This document shows positions 44,471 through 59,559 of a stretch of DNA of 64,000 bases, one piece after another (within the stretch, counting starts at the first letter, position 1; each line of letters starts with the position of its first letter). The translations under genes and the position numbers were made by a program. This DNA is from Lineus longissimus (lineage: Eukaryota; Nemertea; Pilidiophora; Heteronemertea; Lineidae), in contig NC_088313.1 of NCBI RefSeq assembly GCF_910592395.1, positions 5,890,501 through 5,954,500 on the forward strand. Reading direction: 5' to 3'. A model generated the notes under the pieces. It ran no database searches. It was given only the letters and a program-made list of their open reading frames with translations, and was not told the origin of the DNA.

Positions 44471-46560
44471 AGTGACAGGTTTTAGTCAGTACATGGGGGA
44501 AGGCCCCCCCCCATTGGACTCTAAAAATGGATTTCCTTGGAGACGCTGAACAATAAGGCCCCATAAAGAAATAGTCCCTGCCCCGGTAGCTGTCTCATAT
44601 CTGCTGACAGAAGCAGCTCTTTGTGGTGAAATAATAATTGAATGCATGTCATGACACCCAGGAGCTTTTTCTCATTTCTGAAACAGTTGCAAGGTTGGAA
44701 TGAATTTCCAAATCAGTCCGTCAAATCTCTATGCAATGAAAATTGAAATGTCACAACTGTCTTCACCGACGTTGTCCTGTATGTCCTAGCAGACGATTTT
44801 TAAATAAATGATGTGATTGATATACTTGTAGATTGGAATGAATTATTTCTTCAATGATATGAAAGTTGAAAAACCTCTGAATTGTCCGAGTACAAAAATG
44901 CAGAGGCAAGACACATCATGCATGTCATGACACCCAGGAGCTTTTTCTCATTTCTGAAACAGTTGCATGGTTGGAATGAATTTCCAAATCCAAATCTCTA
45001 TCCAAATGGAACTTTAAGACCACTATATATTTGTGCAGTAGTGTTAAAACTGACTTTTTTGAAGTAAAGTACGTAAATCGCTTTGAGCGGCCAGTTAATG
45101 GTTGGATACTGCGCTATATAAGACTCGTATTATTATTATTATTATTAAATCGAGAAGAAGAGGACGTTTTCTTTGTCTAAGAATTATTCAGGACGAAATG
45201 TATAATATTTGGGGTTTTTCGTGATTGTCCGGCCCAATTGGCAATATTGCCATTTGGGATGGTGAACAGAGCTAGGAGCAAATGCGACGCTTATTATTTA
45301 TTTAAAGAAATAAAATGCCCGATTTAACATCCTGCAGAATCAGGGGAATCGGGCGTTTCCAGTGATATACGACACAAATGGATTGTCCTCAAGCATTCAC
45401 TTTGGAAACGCATTTTAAAATAGATGTTACGTCATCATCGCGTACATTTGGGAAAAACTCCCTAACGAGACCCTAGCAGACGATTTTTAAAAAACATAAT
45501 GTCCCACACCCGCACTTCAGTGGCGCCGGTGTGAATAAATCTACTTGTGTGAATGGTCAATGGCTTATGACGTCATGGAATAATTACGTCACGAGGAACG
45601 AAACAATGGGAATCACGTCCGACGTGGTAACTGTGGGTGCGGTGCGTCGTGAATGCAGGATCGGCCAACGCACGGCCCGTATGGAATGCGACAAACTGTA
45701 CCGGAACCAGAATTGTCATGGGTCTGCACAATTTTTTTCAGATTCGATGGACATGATGGATATATGAATTTTGTTTACACTTTACATACAGTGTATACGT
45801 AACCATTAGACTCACTACGTTGTCTTGAAGTGTGTCTAAAAATCGTCTGCTAGAACATACAGGACAACAACGTCGGCGGAGACAGTTGTGACATTTCATT
45901 GCAAACGAAGTAAACGTCCTCTTCTTCTCGATTTACGTACTTTACTTCAAAAAGTCAGTTTTAACACTACTGCACAAATATAGAGTGGTCTTAAAGTTCC
46001 ATTTGGATAGAGATTTGACGGACTGATTTGGAAATTCATTCCAACCATGCAACTGTTTCAGAAATGAGAAAAAGCTCCAGAGTGTCATGACATGCATGAT
46101 GTGTCTTGCCTCTGCATTTTTGTACTCAGACATGTCAGAGGGCTTTCAACTTTCATATCATTGAAGAAATAATTCATTCCAATCTACAAGTATATCAATC
46201 ACATCATTTATTTAAAAATCGTCTGCTAGGACATACAGGACAACGTCGGTGGAGACAGTTGTGACATTTCAATTTTCATTGCATAGAGATTTGACGGACT
46301 GATTTGGAAATTCATTCCAACCATGCAACTGCTACAGAAATGAGAAAAAGCTCCTGGGTGTCATGACATGCATTCAATTATTATTTCACCACAAAGAGCT
46401 GCTTCTTTCAGCAGATATGAGACAGCTACCGGGGCGGGGACTATTTCTTTATGGGGCCTTCTTGTTCAGCGTCTCCAAGGAATTCTATTTTTAGAGTCCA
46501 ATGGGGGGGGGTAGGGGTAGGGGGCCTTCCCCCAATGTACTGGCTAAAACCTGTCACTTT
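44470..46560. repeat. Large palindromic R1-derived structure
   Basis: 44470-44870 is inverted at about 46140-46560 (for example cagctacc/ggtagctgtctcatatctg), and 44880-45080 is inverted at 45925-46130. The central 45480-45830 is itself inverted relative to 44090-44340 and 46740-47010. The result is nested hairpins with arms near 1 kb. No open frame is conserved between the arms. Poly(G)/poly(C) tracts flank it. Confidence 0.7.
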
Positions 46561-47272
46561 CAGAGAACGGGGGAGGGGGTTTGGGGGAATCATCCTCCAA
46601 TGTACTGGCTAAATATGTCAGAAGGACGGGGGTTGGGGTGGGGGGGGGGGGGCTCCCCCATGTCAAACAGTTGTGTGAGTTCACTAGAGCTTGCTCTTTA
46701 CATATTAACTCACACAACGTAGTGAGTGTAATGGTTACGTATGTGTATAAAGTGTAAACAAAATTCATATATCTATCATGTCCATCGAATCTGAAAAAAT
46801 TTGTGCAGACCCATGACAATTCTGGTTCCGGTACAGTTTGTCGCATTCCATACGGGCCGCGCTTGCCGATCCTTTTTTCACGACGCACCGCAACCACAGT
46901 TACCATGATTCCCATTGTTTCCTTCCTTGTGACGCAATTATTTCATGACGTCATGAGCCATTGACCATTCACGCAAGTAGATTTATTCACACCGGCGCCA
47001 CTGTCCTGAAGTGCGGGTGTGGCCCGAACTTATAAAAGGTGTTTTTCTCTTAGACAAGTCTAAATCGCCTAGACAAGTCTAAATCTATCGTTTAGCATAA
47101 ACAGCTACTACAGAAGGATGTTTAGTTTGGACGTGTCTAAAACTGTCATCCAAGATAGACTAGGGTGTCTAAATAACAAAGGAATTGAAAAACATACCCG
47201 GGGGCTTGTTTTGCAGCTGTTTAAGCTTATGATTCATACATGTAGAGGAGGTTACGGCGTGTGGTCGGCAGA

Positions 47273-48887
47273 ATGGATGCTCTTGCTATACTTGAATTTG
47301 CACAAGACGAACGAGAGGAGCATGAAAATGAAATTCAGAGAAGACGCATGAGGGTGTTCAGGGACAGAGAAAATCCTTTAGAGGAACTGTCAGACCCGAA
47401 GTTCTTGAGGCGCTTTCGAATTTCTAAAGAAACATTTCGATGGCTACTCGATCTCATCAGTGAAGACCTACGTCGGTCAACTCGGCGAAACCAAGCACTT
47501 ACACCACTTTTGCAACTGGCGATTGCTCTTCGTTTTATGCAAATGGTGCATTTCAACATGTCATTGGAGATACCTGTGGTGTGTCACAATGGGCCTGCGG
47601 CGAAGCTATCCATCGAGTCACAAGGGAAAAATGTGATAGAAAGGGTAATTTTATAACTTTTCCCGAAACCCAGGCGGAACGACTAAGGGTGCAGCAAGGA
47701 TTCTGCGATATTGCGCAATTCCCAGGTGTAATTGGTGCTCTCGATGGTTTGCACGTTCCCATCGCAAACCCAGGAGGAATTAATGCCCAGCGTTTCATGA
47801 ATCGAAAGGGTTACTATAGCCTGAACTGCCAACTTGTTTGTGACCATGAGTTATGCTTCACCAATGTCGTCTCCAGATGGTACGGCTCTGCGCACGATTC
47901 CAGAATCTTTGAGGAATCACGACTTTGCCAAAGATTCAGAGCAGGAGAGCTCCAGGGTATTTTGCTGGGTGACCCAGCATACACGTGCACCAGATATATG
48001 TTGACTCCGGTTCGTGAACCAAGAAACGTTGCAGAGCGGAATTACAATCAAGCCCAAAGGAGGACAAGAGGGGTCATCGAGAGAGCGTTTTGGGTTTGGA
48101 AAAGACGATTCCACGCTGTTGGCAGGGGAAATACCCTTCGATGTTCAGTAAGTAAATCCAGGAGATTTAACAAATTTCACCCCACCACTCACCTATATTT
48201 GACATCGACCTCATGCTTACAAGCCTCACCTAACCTGAACCATACCATAGGACTCCGATCGGCCTACATTGTTGAAAAAACGGTACCGTCTGAATACTGA
48301 AAAATGGTGCTGGGTTCAACACCAAAATTTTGTATTCATTAGGACCTATACCGTTTTTTGGTGTTGACTTCCTCAACACCATAATTTGGTACTGGGGCGA
48401 TACTATAATTTGGTACTGAGCTGGTACCATTAAATGGTATTAAATCTGTCAGTACCAAAAACTGGTATTGACATTTGAGTGAATACCAATAAATGGTATT
48501 CAGAATTTCCGGTACCATTTTGGAATACCAAATTACGATATTCAGACCTGGTCAATACAATTTTTCGGTGCCGGGCTAATACCGTTTTTTTACAGTGTAA
48601 TGGCTTCCAACAGAATGGTGAACCCTGAATTTTTATCTGCTTGGATACCAGTTCGCGATCGGTTATACTAACTGGCATGATTTTTTTAGTTGCAGCACAA
48701 TATGGCCATAATCATGGCTACAGCATGTCTCCACAACTTGGCCATTCGCAGAAACGATCCACTTCCAGATGATTATCATGATGATGCCAATATGCGCCGA
48801 GAGCCAGCAGAGGAAGCACATCATCATGAAGCTAACCTACGAGGCAACTTATTTCGCCAAAGATTCATAAGACAACACTTCCAGTAA
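47273..48887 (+). pseudogene. Harbinger transposase, two exons, frameshifted
   Basis: Starts at ATG 47273 (MDALAILEFAQDE). The catalytic residues in the main frame (47581-48147) are Asp in GALDGLHVPI, Asp in GSAHDSRIF and Glu in GVIERAFWVWK. A 548-bp intron runs from 48148 (GTAAGT) to 48695 (TTGCAG), with codon phase kept. Exon 2 (48696-48887) reads HNMAIIMATACLHNLAIRRN to the stop. Near 47556-47565 the first frame runs into another; one base is missing relative to a continuous frame. The family inserts at TWA sites with help from the Myb-like partner. Confidence 0.85.
48271..48600. repeat. Degenerate ggtaccaaatt repeat cluster inside the transposase intron
   Basis: Imperfect units such as ccataatttggtactg and accattaaatggtatt recur about every 30-40 bases, bounded by gaaaaaacggta and taccgtttttttacagtg in inverted orientation. 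This looks like a MITE with short internal repeats. Two minus-strand open frames here are by-products. Confidence 0.5.
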
Positions 48888-48937
48888 GTTTTTATAACCT
48901 TTATTTCATTCATCATGTCATAGGATACATCCATAGG

Positions 48938-50137
48938 CTACAGGTCAATGCGGAGTTTTCGAATTTTTTCCTTGTAGTAGTCCATCTTCGCCTCGTAGGC
49001 ACGCTTCTTAAATTTTGCTGCCTCCTGCTGCAAATTAAGCAAACTCATTTTTTGTTCATGTTCATCTTTCAGGTAGGCAAGTGCTTGGTCGGTCTTCTTT
49101 AAGACAGGAGATTCATCGGACATGGTAGCCCTCTTCTCAAGGCTGGAAAGAAGAATGCAAAGTCATTTAGCAACGCGTGTGGTCAGGAACTCCCAAGTGT
49201 TGGAGGTCCATAGTGTAAAGTGATTAGATTTGACTGATACATCGTTGTATTCCATTCACTGCTTACCTTTTACTAGAACGTGGTTTCCTGGGGGTTGCGA
49301 CAGAGCTGTTGTGAAGATCGTAGTTACCTCCAGTATATTCAACTTCCCCATCCACATCTTTCAGGAATGTTTCCGCGGCTGGAGTGCAGCTGAAAAATAA
49401 TGAAGGATATCTTTTATTTTTATAACGACTGTGGAGAATGGCGGGCCTAATAACAACCCAATAGAATGTCATAATAAAGTATCATGATAACTAATCACTT
49501 TTCGCATTGTTATTTTATTTCTTTTCTATTTCGGAAAGTAGTTTTTTTCAAGGGATGAGTTGATGTCATTTGGATAGTATTTCAGTATAAGTAGATCTCA
49601 CTTCGTTTTTGCTGCATATACCTTTGCCTGTTTTTTATGAAAGTTAATTCAAACAGATGACCAATATTTACCTTCCCAGATCGTCAGCGCTTGTTGATGG
49701 TAAGGGTTCATCAATGACGTCATCAGCAACTACAGGAACGGAAGGGGCATCGTCATCCACAGGATTATGTAGTTGTTGCAGATCCCCAGGTATGATATTC
49801 AGAATGGCAAGGATTTCGTCATCTACCTCCCCTACAGTGGCCGTCCCCCCTCCAGTTTTACCAAGGTCGATCTTTTTCTCACGGGCTACGGCCTTGGCAT
49901 TGATCTTCATTCGTCTCCAAAGGTCTTTCAGGTCCTTCGATGCGCACGGTGGACGTTCGGGAAATAAGGCATTCATTTCCCCTCCCCTGCTATCTTCTCC
50001 CATGCTGCCTGTTTTCTCTTGTTTGCCTGGAAATCCGTTCGCTTGTCTTCAACGATATCTTCATGAGCTCTTACCAGCTCAGTTAGAGCTCTCCGCTGGT
50101 CCGGAGTGAAATTCTCACTTCTCTTTCTTCCCGACAT
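48938..50137 (-). pseudogene. Harbinger Myb/SANT-like DNA-binding protein, three exons, frameshifted
   Basis: Starts at ATG 50137 (MSGRKRSENFTPDQRRALTE). The trihelix/Myb region continues WEKIAGE, then in another frame NALFPERPPCASKDLKDLWR. The break falls in a G/A run near 49990. Exon 1 ends at the GTAAAT donor (49671). Exon 2 is 49389-49266 (CTPAAETFLKDVDGEVEY). Exon 3, from 49142, ends with a coiled coil (QKMSLLNLQQEAAKFKKRAY) and stop at 48938. Phases agree across both introns. This is the NAIF1-like partner that carries the transposase to the nucleus and DNA. Confidence 0.75.
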
Positions 50138-50434
50138 TGCCGAGCGATGTACGTCACTTTACGGCCTATGGGCTGAATGCTGTGCAAAGGAGTTCAGTTA
50201 AGGTCAACCCCATTCACCAAGTATTACATGATCGTCTGAACAAAGGAAATGCGATCTATGCTTCACATTGCATCACCAGCTCGACTAGTCTAGCTAGACA
50301 GACGTCCTTATGTGGTTCAAATTTCCGATGAACACCAGTGTTTTGTAGGACATGTCTACCTCTAGTCTTACAAATGTTTAGGCTTAAACAGGTCCAAGTT
50401 AAACAAAAGAAAAACACGCTTTATAAGTTCGGCC

Positions 50435-51990
50435 TAGTCTGCTAGAACATACAGGACAACAACGTCGGCGGAGACAGTTGTGACATTTCATTGCAGACGA
50501 AGTAAACGTCCTCTTCTTCTCGATTTACGTACTTGACTTCAAAAAAGTCAGTTTTAACACTACTGCACAAATATAGAGTGGTCAAAATGTTCCATTTGGA
50601 TAGATATTTGACGGACTGATTTGGAAATTCATTCCAACCATGCAACTGTTTCAGAAATTAGAAAAAGCTCCAGGGTGTCATGACATGCATGGTGTGTCTT
50701 GCCTCTGCATTTTTGTACTCAGGCATGTCAGAGGTTTTTCAATTTTCATATCATTGAAGAAATAATTCAGTCCAATCTACAAGTATATCAATCACATCAT
50801 TTATTTAAAAATCGTCTCCTAGGACATACATGCCAGGACAACGTCGGTGGAGACAGTTGGGACATTTCAATTTTCATTGCATAGAGATTTGACGGACTGA
50901 TTTGGAAATTCATTCCAACCATGCAACATGGGTGTCATGACATGCACTCAATTATTATTTCACCACAAATAGCTGCTTCTTCCAGCAGATATGAGACAGC
51001 TACCGGGGCGGGGACTATTTCTTTATAGGGCCTTATTGTTCAGCGTCTCCAAGGAATTCTATTTTTAGAGTCCAATGGGGGGGTTGGGGGGGGCCTTCCC
51101 CCCAATGTACTGACTAAAACCTGTCACTTTCAGGGTTTGGGGGACTCATCCCCCAATGTACTGGCTTTATGTGTCAGAAGGACGGGGGTTTGGGGGGCTC
51201 CCCCATGTCAAACAGTTGTGTGAGTTCACTAGAGATTGCTCTTTACATATTAGCCAGTAGTATTCACACATGGCAAGAATTTTTTAATTCAAGTTCAAGT
51301 TTGCGCACTTAGCGATTGAAAGTGGTCCATTTTCGCGTACGTTGGGCGCGCTCAGATGAATTGACAGCTTATGCTGCTCCGCCTGTCTAGCTGAGAGTTA
51401 TGGCTGGTCAAATCGTGTTTTTTTCCCACCACGAGTCGTCTGCTATGACATACAGTTGTGTGAGTTCACTAGAGCTTGCTCTTTACATATTACATACGTA
51501 ACCATCACACTCACTACGTTGTGTGAGTTATTACTACTATTAGATTAAAGAATAAGTGTGCATGTTTGTGGATGAATAAATGAATGATGCACGTGTATGG
51601 TAGTTTGAAACCAAATGTAAGGTTGGCTGTAAGTAAAATATCAATTTGGTAAAGTGTGTTTGAAAATAGGTCAAAAGAGGAGTAGGATCTAAGGTGATTG
51701 GGTCGATGACCGAGCTGAACGGTGCATCAACAATGTATTGTAACGCATGACCCACAGCGAATTTTTTTACCCTATTTTGCCCGTTTTGGCAATAATCAAG
51801 GCGATCAGAGCAGCTGGTCAGAACACGAACACATTTACTTTGTCTCAATTGTATTTTACTCGAATGGGGCATTTGAATGCGATCGATGGTTGTTCTTTGG
51901 TGCAATAATTATATTTCCAAGCTACTATGATGCATCTCACATCCTATTCATTGGCGCAGTCTTATAAGTTGCGATTATGGTGATGACAAT
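50435..51990 (+). repeat. R1 dispersed repeat copy
   Basis: 50440-51250 matches 45845-46690, and 51540-51980 matches 10270-10700. It leads directly into a relic of histone 3' flank. Confidence 0.75.
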
Positions 51991-52169
51991 AGAATTGTAC
52001 TAGTATTACTAGCCACGACGGAAGTAAGTTTCTTGATTGATTGACCGGCAGCATCAATGGCAATCGTGGCTTGAATAGAAAGCCTAAAATCCCCCCCCCC
52101 CTTTACGGGCCTAGAAATGTGCACTTATAAATCTGGCTGGACGTTCAAAGTGAGAAACTAGAGTATTTA

Positions 52170-52340
52170 AAAAAAAAGAGATAATCGTTACCACACAGTT
52201 TCGCTTGTAAATAACCAATACCTTGCCAATAATATATGAGAAAGGCCCAGTACCCTCCCCGATTCCCAGGGTGGGATACATAAAATAGGCCTAGGCCTAT
52301 AGATATTAAATGCGCCTGTGCAGTAATCCTGCATTGTCGC
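52170..52340 (+). repeat. Orphan 3' flank of a histone H2A gene
   Basis: Matches 43225-43480 with deletions: gataatcgttaccaca, ccctccccgattccc and gcgcctgtgcagtaatcctg are shared. No H2A coding sequence precedes it. Its position, converging on the H3 3' end, indicates an ancestral tail-to-tail H2A and H3 arrangement. Confidence 0.75.
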
Positions 52341-52811
52341 ATCTCGTGTACCGGTTTACATTTAGCAGGAAAAAGTGCATTTCCATATCAACTGCATATA
52401 TAAGTCCATAATTATAGCCTTGTCCCCAATCTAAAATTTTATCGCGTTAAGTGTACAGCATGTAGCATACATACAATGGTTTCGGGCCAGGCATCGTGTA
52501 CAGCAGGTATGCATTTGAATGGCAAGCATAAAATTGTCGAGAGATTTTCAAAAATAGGGTCTTCCTTATGCCTGGATTTTATGATTTTGTATCGGCGCTA
52601 GACTGAACAAAGAGATGGATCTTTGATATTTATTTGCCAAATGCAAATGGACTGAGAAACATGGGATCTGTCCTGGGGACTCGGAACAATATATTCGTTT
52701 CGGGAACGAAACATAAGGTAAAGCAATCTGTGGAGACGGGAAATACACATTTTGAGCATTATTTTACAAGCTGTACAATCGTGACCAAGAGATCTCTTTT
52801 GAAATATATTT

Positions 52812-52827
52812 GGCCCTGAGAAGGGCC
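52812..52827 (-). terminator. Histone mRNA 3' stem-loop (H3)
   Basis: Minus strand GGCCCTTCTCAGGGCC, the consensus form, followed by the downstream element (TTTCAAAAGAGATCTC). It lies about 30 bp past the H3 stop. Confidence 0.93.
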
Positions 52828-52856
52828 CTTTCTTTACATTGAAAGTAGAACTTGAC

Positions 52857-55600
<2,744 letters not shown>

Positions 55601-55659
55601 CACATTATTTGACGACATCTTGTTAATATCATGGAACCGGTCGCGTTCAACAAATGAAC

Positions 55660-56125
55660 AAGTGTGTTCATTGCATTTTTCTCTGTGTTATCCAGAAATG
55701 TGGCATTGTTCCTGTGTTATCCAGAAATTTGGCAATGCATTTGTTTCTGTGTTATCAACGAATGCGGCAATGCACTTGTTTCTGTGTTATCAAGAAATGT
55801 GGCAATGCATTTGTTTCGGTGTTATCCAGAAAGTAGGCACTGCATTTGTTTCTGTGTTATCCACAAATGTGGCAATGCACTTGTTTCTGTGTTATCCAGA
55901 AACGTGTCAATGCATTTGTTTCTGTGTTATCCAGAAACGTGACAATGCATTTGTATCTGCGTTACCCAGCAATGTGGCAATGCCTTTGTTTATGTGGTGT
56001 CCCGAAATGTGGCAATGCATTTATTTCTGTGGTATCCAGAAATGTGTCAATGCATTTGTTTCTGTGTTATCCAGAAAGTAGGCAATGCATTTGTTTCTGT
56101 GGTATCCAGAAATGTGGCAGAATGC
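55660..56125 (+). repeat. 35-bp minisatellite, about 13 copies
   Basis: The unit gcatttgtttctgtgttatc plus cagaaatgtggcaat recurs every 35 bp (for example 55737, 55772, 55807). Because 35 is not a multiple of 3, the same peptide-like string appears in all frames and the several open frames here are artefacts. It lies between the LINE 5' end and the H4 3' flank. 56130-56540 shows nothing else. Confidence 0.85.
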
Positions 56126-56549
56126 GGCTATCTACGTATGGGCCTTTTAGCTGACGGTTTTATGGCGAGAGAGTATTGACGGCGATGGGTAGGCCTAGGC
56201 CTGATGTTGAAATCTTTTTGATGCATGTTCTCCTACTTCGTGCTTTTTTCTATACCGTCGGGAGTTTGTTGGGGAGGTCGGATATTCTAATATTTCAATT
56301 TCATCGACACGTGTGTGGATAGATACATATATATATTAAGTCTATTCACAAGAGGTCTGCATGCAAATACGCATCTGTCTTACTTTACAATTTATTATCA
56401 TTAATATCATTATTCAACCCAATGACTATTGCGGCCCGCCTACGAACGTTACTAAAAACTGCGCTAGTGTTCGGTCATATTATGCTCGACACATCATAAC
56501 ACAACAAGCGATACATTATGTACGAGTGATCTCTTTTTAAATATTTTGT

Positions 56550-56565
56550 GGCCCTAATAAGGGCC
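56550..56565 (-). terminator. Histone mRNA 3' stem-loop (H4)
   Basis: Minus strand GGCCCTTATTAGGGCC: consensus stem with a TATT loop, where the usual fourth loop base is C. The downstream ACAAAATATTTAAAAAGAGATC element follows and resembles the one after H2B. Confidence 0.88.
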
Positions 56566-56603
56566 GTGGGTTTGGGACCAGAGGTCCACAAGAAGCAAGA
56601 CGC

Positions 56604-56942
<339 letters not shown>

Positions 56943-57855
56943 CTAGCAGAATGAGCAACTGGGGGGGGGGGAGGATATTTTGAAGGGCGGCTAGCATAAA
57001 GCCATGTTCAGCCCCACAGTGGCAAGGAAGCAAAGGGCTCGGTGTGTCAATGTATGTATAAGCAATTTGTAAATGTGCGTATTTGCATTGAAGTCTTTCC
57101 CCATTGTGTAATATGTTTTATTTACTTTGTGGTTTGTTATGGTAGTGTTTGGCTGTTTTTTTTTTTTTTTTTTTTTTTTTTAATTATTATTATTATTATT
57201 ATTTATTTATTTTTTTTTTTTTATCTATTTGTTTTTTTTTTTTGTAACGGGTTGTGTAATGTGTACAGTGGTGACCAGTAACCGGCAAACGGAAGCACTC
57301 CTCGTCACCACTGAGAGATGTAATGGGCTGTGTGAATGATGATTGCATTGGTGTGTTGTATTTACTTCGTGGTTTGTTATGGTAGTGTTTGGCTGTGTTT
57401 ATGTGACGGATTGTGTAATGTATACAGTGGTGACCAGTAACCGGCAAACGGATGCACTCATCGTCACCACTGAGAGATGTAATAGGCTGTGTCAATGATG
57501 ATTGCATTGATGTGTTGTATTTACTTTGTGGTTTGTTATTGTAGTGTTTGGCTGTGTTTATGTAACGGATTGTGTAATGTATACAGTGGTGACCAGTAAC
57601 CGGCAAACGAATGCTCTCCTCGTCCCCACTGAGAGATGTAATAGGCTGTGTGTGAATGATGATTGCATTGGTGTGATGAAGGGATTAACCTGGCGACTGG
57701 CAACAATCCAATCAACTAGTTTCCCTGAAATGAGTGCTATTTTTTAATCCATGAGTAGTGCTTTTCCAATTGGTGTATGGCGCAGTGGATCGCGGAGTTT
57801 GAATGGAAGTCTGTCTTTAGCTTGATTGATGAGGGCTTGAATTGACGGCGCGCGT

Positions 57856-58091
57856 GAGGAGATCTACAGTGATGCAGTTTGGAGGGTAGTTTGATGGTAT
57901 GTCTGTACCGGTGAGACGTCTGGCTGGAATATTTGATTTGACGAGGAGTGTTGTCCCAGCTTCGCCGTTGTAGTTTCTTGGTACGTGGTGGGCGGTGTAT
58001 CCCTGGTACTGTGGTTGGGATGGACCTTGTCGCCGTGTATCCTGGAGGCTGACGATATCTGGTTCGTGTTCCTGGATGAGTAGGTCCACAT
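57856..58091 (-). pseudogene. LINE ORF2 endonuclease N-terminus (truncated)
   Basis: MDLLIQEHEPDIVSLQDTRR and YQGYTAHHVP match the start of an AP-like endonuclease of non-LTR elements. Only about 75 residues remain before the internal deletion joins the RT tail. Confidence 0.7.
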
Positions 58092-58203
58092 CTGGTTACG
58101 CTGTTGAGAATCCCTGGCAGTTGAGGTGGAGAAGACTAATCGAGTCCTTCATGATGTATTAGCTGCTGTTTGGTGTGGGTGTTGTGATATGAGTTGATGT
58201 AGT

Positions 58204-59559
58204 TTACTTGGATGGGGCCTTGGTGAAGTTAGCAGTGGCTTTGCTTGAGACATTTAGTTTTGCTTGTTTGCTCCTTGATGATGTTATATCTGGGGATCTC
58301 TGTGCGGGTCGCTTGGCCGGGTTGGGTGTGGGGTTTCTTGATGATGTTGCTGCTTTGGGAGTTTCTGTGGATGTTTCTTTGCGTTTACCAATCCCCATGT
58401 GCTCCATGATGGCTCCTAGGGCGGATGTTGTGTTGTTCTGGAATTCCTTTAGTTCTCTGATTTGAGATAGTGCTGGGAGGACGTGCTTGGCGAATGCTGA
58501 TTCCACTGTTTTATGCAGTTTAGCTTCGAACGTTGAGAGTTCTGTTTTAATTTCTTCTTTTGGTTCGAGACGAAGATCTTCGCTGCCGTCCTTGACCTTG
58601 GCAATGTCGCACATGGTGGCGGCGTTGACGGATTCACCTTCGACTCGTATGGTAAGTTTTTCGTGGCTGGCCTGGAGAGATTCAATTTGAGTGTGTGTTT
58701 GTTGTTTGAGGGTGCTGACCTCTTTTTGTAGGCTGCTGACTTTGTTGTTAAGTGTGAGCACGATGTTTTTGTCTGTGTGTTGGCTAATGCTTTGTTGTTT
58801 TGTTACCTGTACCCTGATACGCTGCGTGGCTTGATTTTCCTTAACCTTGGTGATCCAGGCTGGGCATTCCTTGCTGTAGGCTGCGTGAGGTTGGCCGCAG
58901 TTTGCGCAGAGTTTAGCTTTGATTGGGCATTCAGTGTCTTTTGGGTGGTCCTCGGAGCAGTCGGGACATCTACGCTGGTTCTGGCAGGAGCTAGCCCAGT
59001 GGTCAAACCCTTGGCAGTGAAAACATCTCGTGGGGAGGCTGAATCGATGTGGCTTTTCCGTCGGGAAGACTAGGTGGTTAACTTTGATGTGTCCGGCGGT
59101 TAACATGGAGTCGGCCGTTGACTGATTACCTGTGTATACCTTGCATAGGTATGTGGGAATGTTAGTTTTTCTGTTGTGGATGCGTTCTATTTTTGTTATG
59201 TTGTGTTTGCAGTGAGTTTTTATGTGGTCAAAGAGGTATTGGGGATCTATATCTGGGGCTACATTTTTGAGGATGACTGTGTTTTGATTTTCGGTATCTC
59301 TGGATTTCCGGCGAGGTGGTTCTAAGCGGGACCCTTGTATTTGACCCTTGTAGTGCTTTAATGCGGAGTTGGTGTGCTGTTCTGAGTGAAAGAGGATACG
59401 GTAAAGCTTACTGTTTAGCTGCGTCACCGTGTTGATTCCGTTGTCCTTCCCCAGGTGGTGGTTGATCTCGTGATCAAATGCGATGGCGTTGAGCGGCGAT
59501 TCCAGATGCATGAAGGCTAGGCAGGTTGGCTTGGGCTGGATCTTGTTGAAGCTGGCCAT
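58204..59559 (-). CDS. LINE ORF1 (gag-like) protein with three zinc knuckles
   Basis: 451 codons from Met at 59559 (MASFNKIQPKPTCLAFMHLE). The frame extends upstream, but that part is simple repeat. It contains CFHCQGFDHWASSC, CPDCSEDHPKDTEC and CANCGQPHAAYSKEC, a three-knuckle array typical of Jockey/I-group ORF1. A coiled-coil stretch follows (LQKEVSTLKQQTHTQIESLQ), then a Ser/Thr/Pro/Lys-rich tail. It binds element RNA in the ribonucleoprotein. It appears intact. Confidence 0.85.
   Translation of the reverse strand: MASFNKIQPKPTCLAFMHLESPLNAIAFDHEINHHLGKDNGINTVTQLNSKLYRILFHSEQHTNSALKHYKGQIQGSRLEPPRRKSRDTENQNTVILKNVAPDIDPQYLFDHIKTHCKHNITKIERIHNRKTNIPTYLCKVYTGNQSTADSMLTAGHIKVNHLVFPTEKPHRFSLPTRCFHCQGFDHWASSCQNQRRCPDCSEDHPKDTECPIKAKLCANCGQPHAAYSKECPAWITKVKENQATQRIRVQVTKQQSISQHTDKNIVLTLNNKVSSLQKEVSTLKQQTHTQIESLQASHEKLTIRVEGESVNAATMCDIAKVKDGSEDLRLEPKEEIKTELSTFEAKLHKTVESAFAKHVLPALSQIRELKEFQNNTTSALGAIMEHMGIGKRKETSTETPKAATSSRNPTPNPAKRPAQRSPDITSSRSKQAKLNVSSKATANFTKAPSK

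Larger units (their letters stand above)
47021..50434. mobile_element. Harbinger/PIF DNA transposon inserted in R1
   Basis: The termini are inverted: ggcccgaacttataaaag at 47021 and its counterpart ending at 50434 (minus strand GGCCGAACTTATAAAGCGTG). Both flanks are R1. The element holds the two genes typical of the superfamily, a DDE transposase (plus) and a Myb/SANT-like DNA-binding protein (minus), converging tail to tail. A 3-bp target duplication is not evident. Both genes carry a frame break. Confidence 0.8.

Noticed and set aside
47118-47351. 77-codon frame overlapping the transposase start
   Set aside because: It is an alternative frame over the Harbinger transposase N-terminus without domain support.
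55654-56179. Overlapping Cys-rich open frames (about 60-170 codons)
   Set aside because: They are produced by a 35-bp minisatellite read in all three frames.
57817-58089. Separate endonuclease gene
   Set aside because: It is the truncated start of LINE ORF2, fused by an internal deletion to the RT tail.
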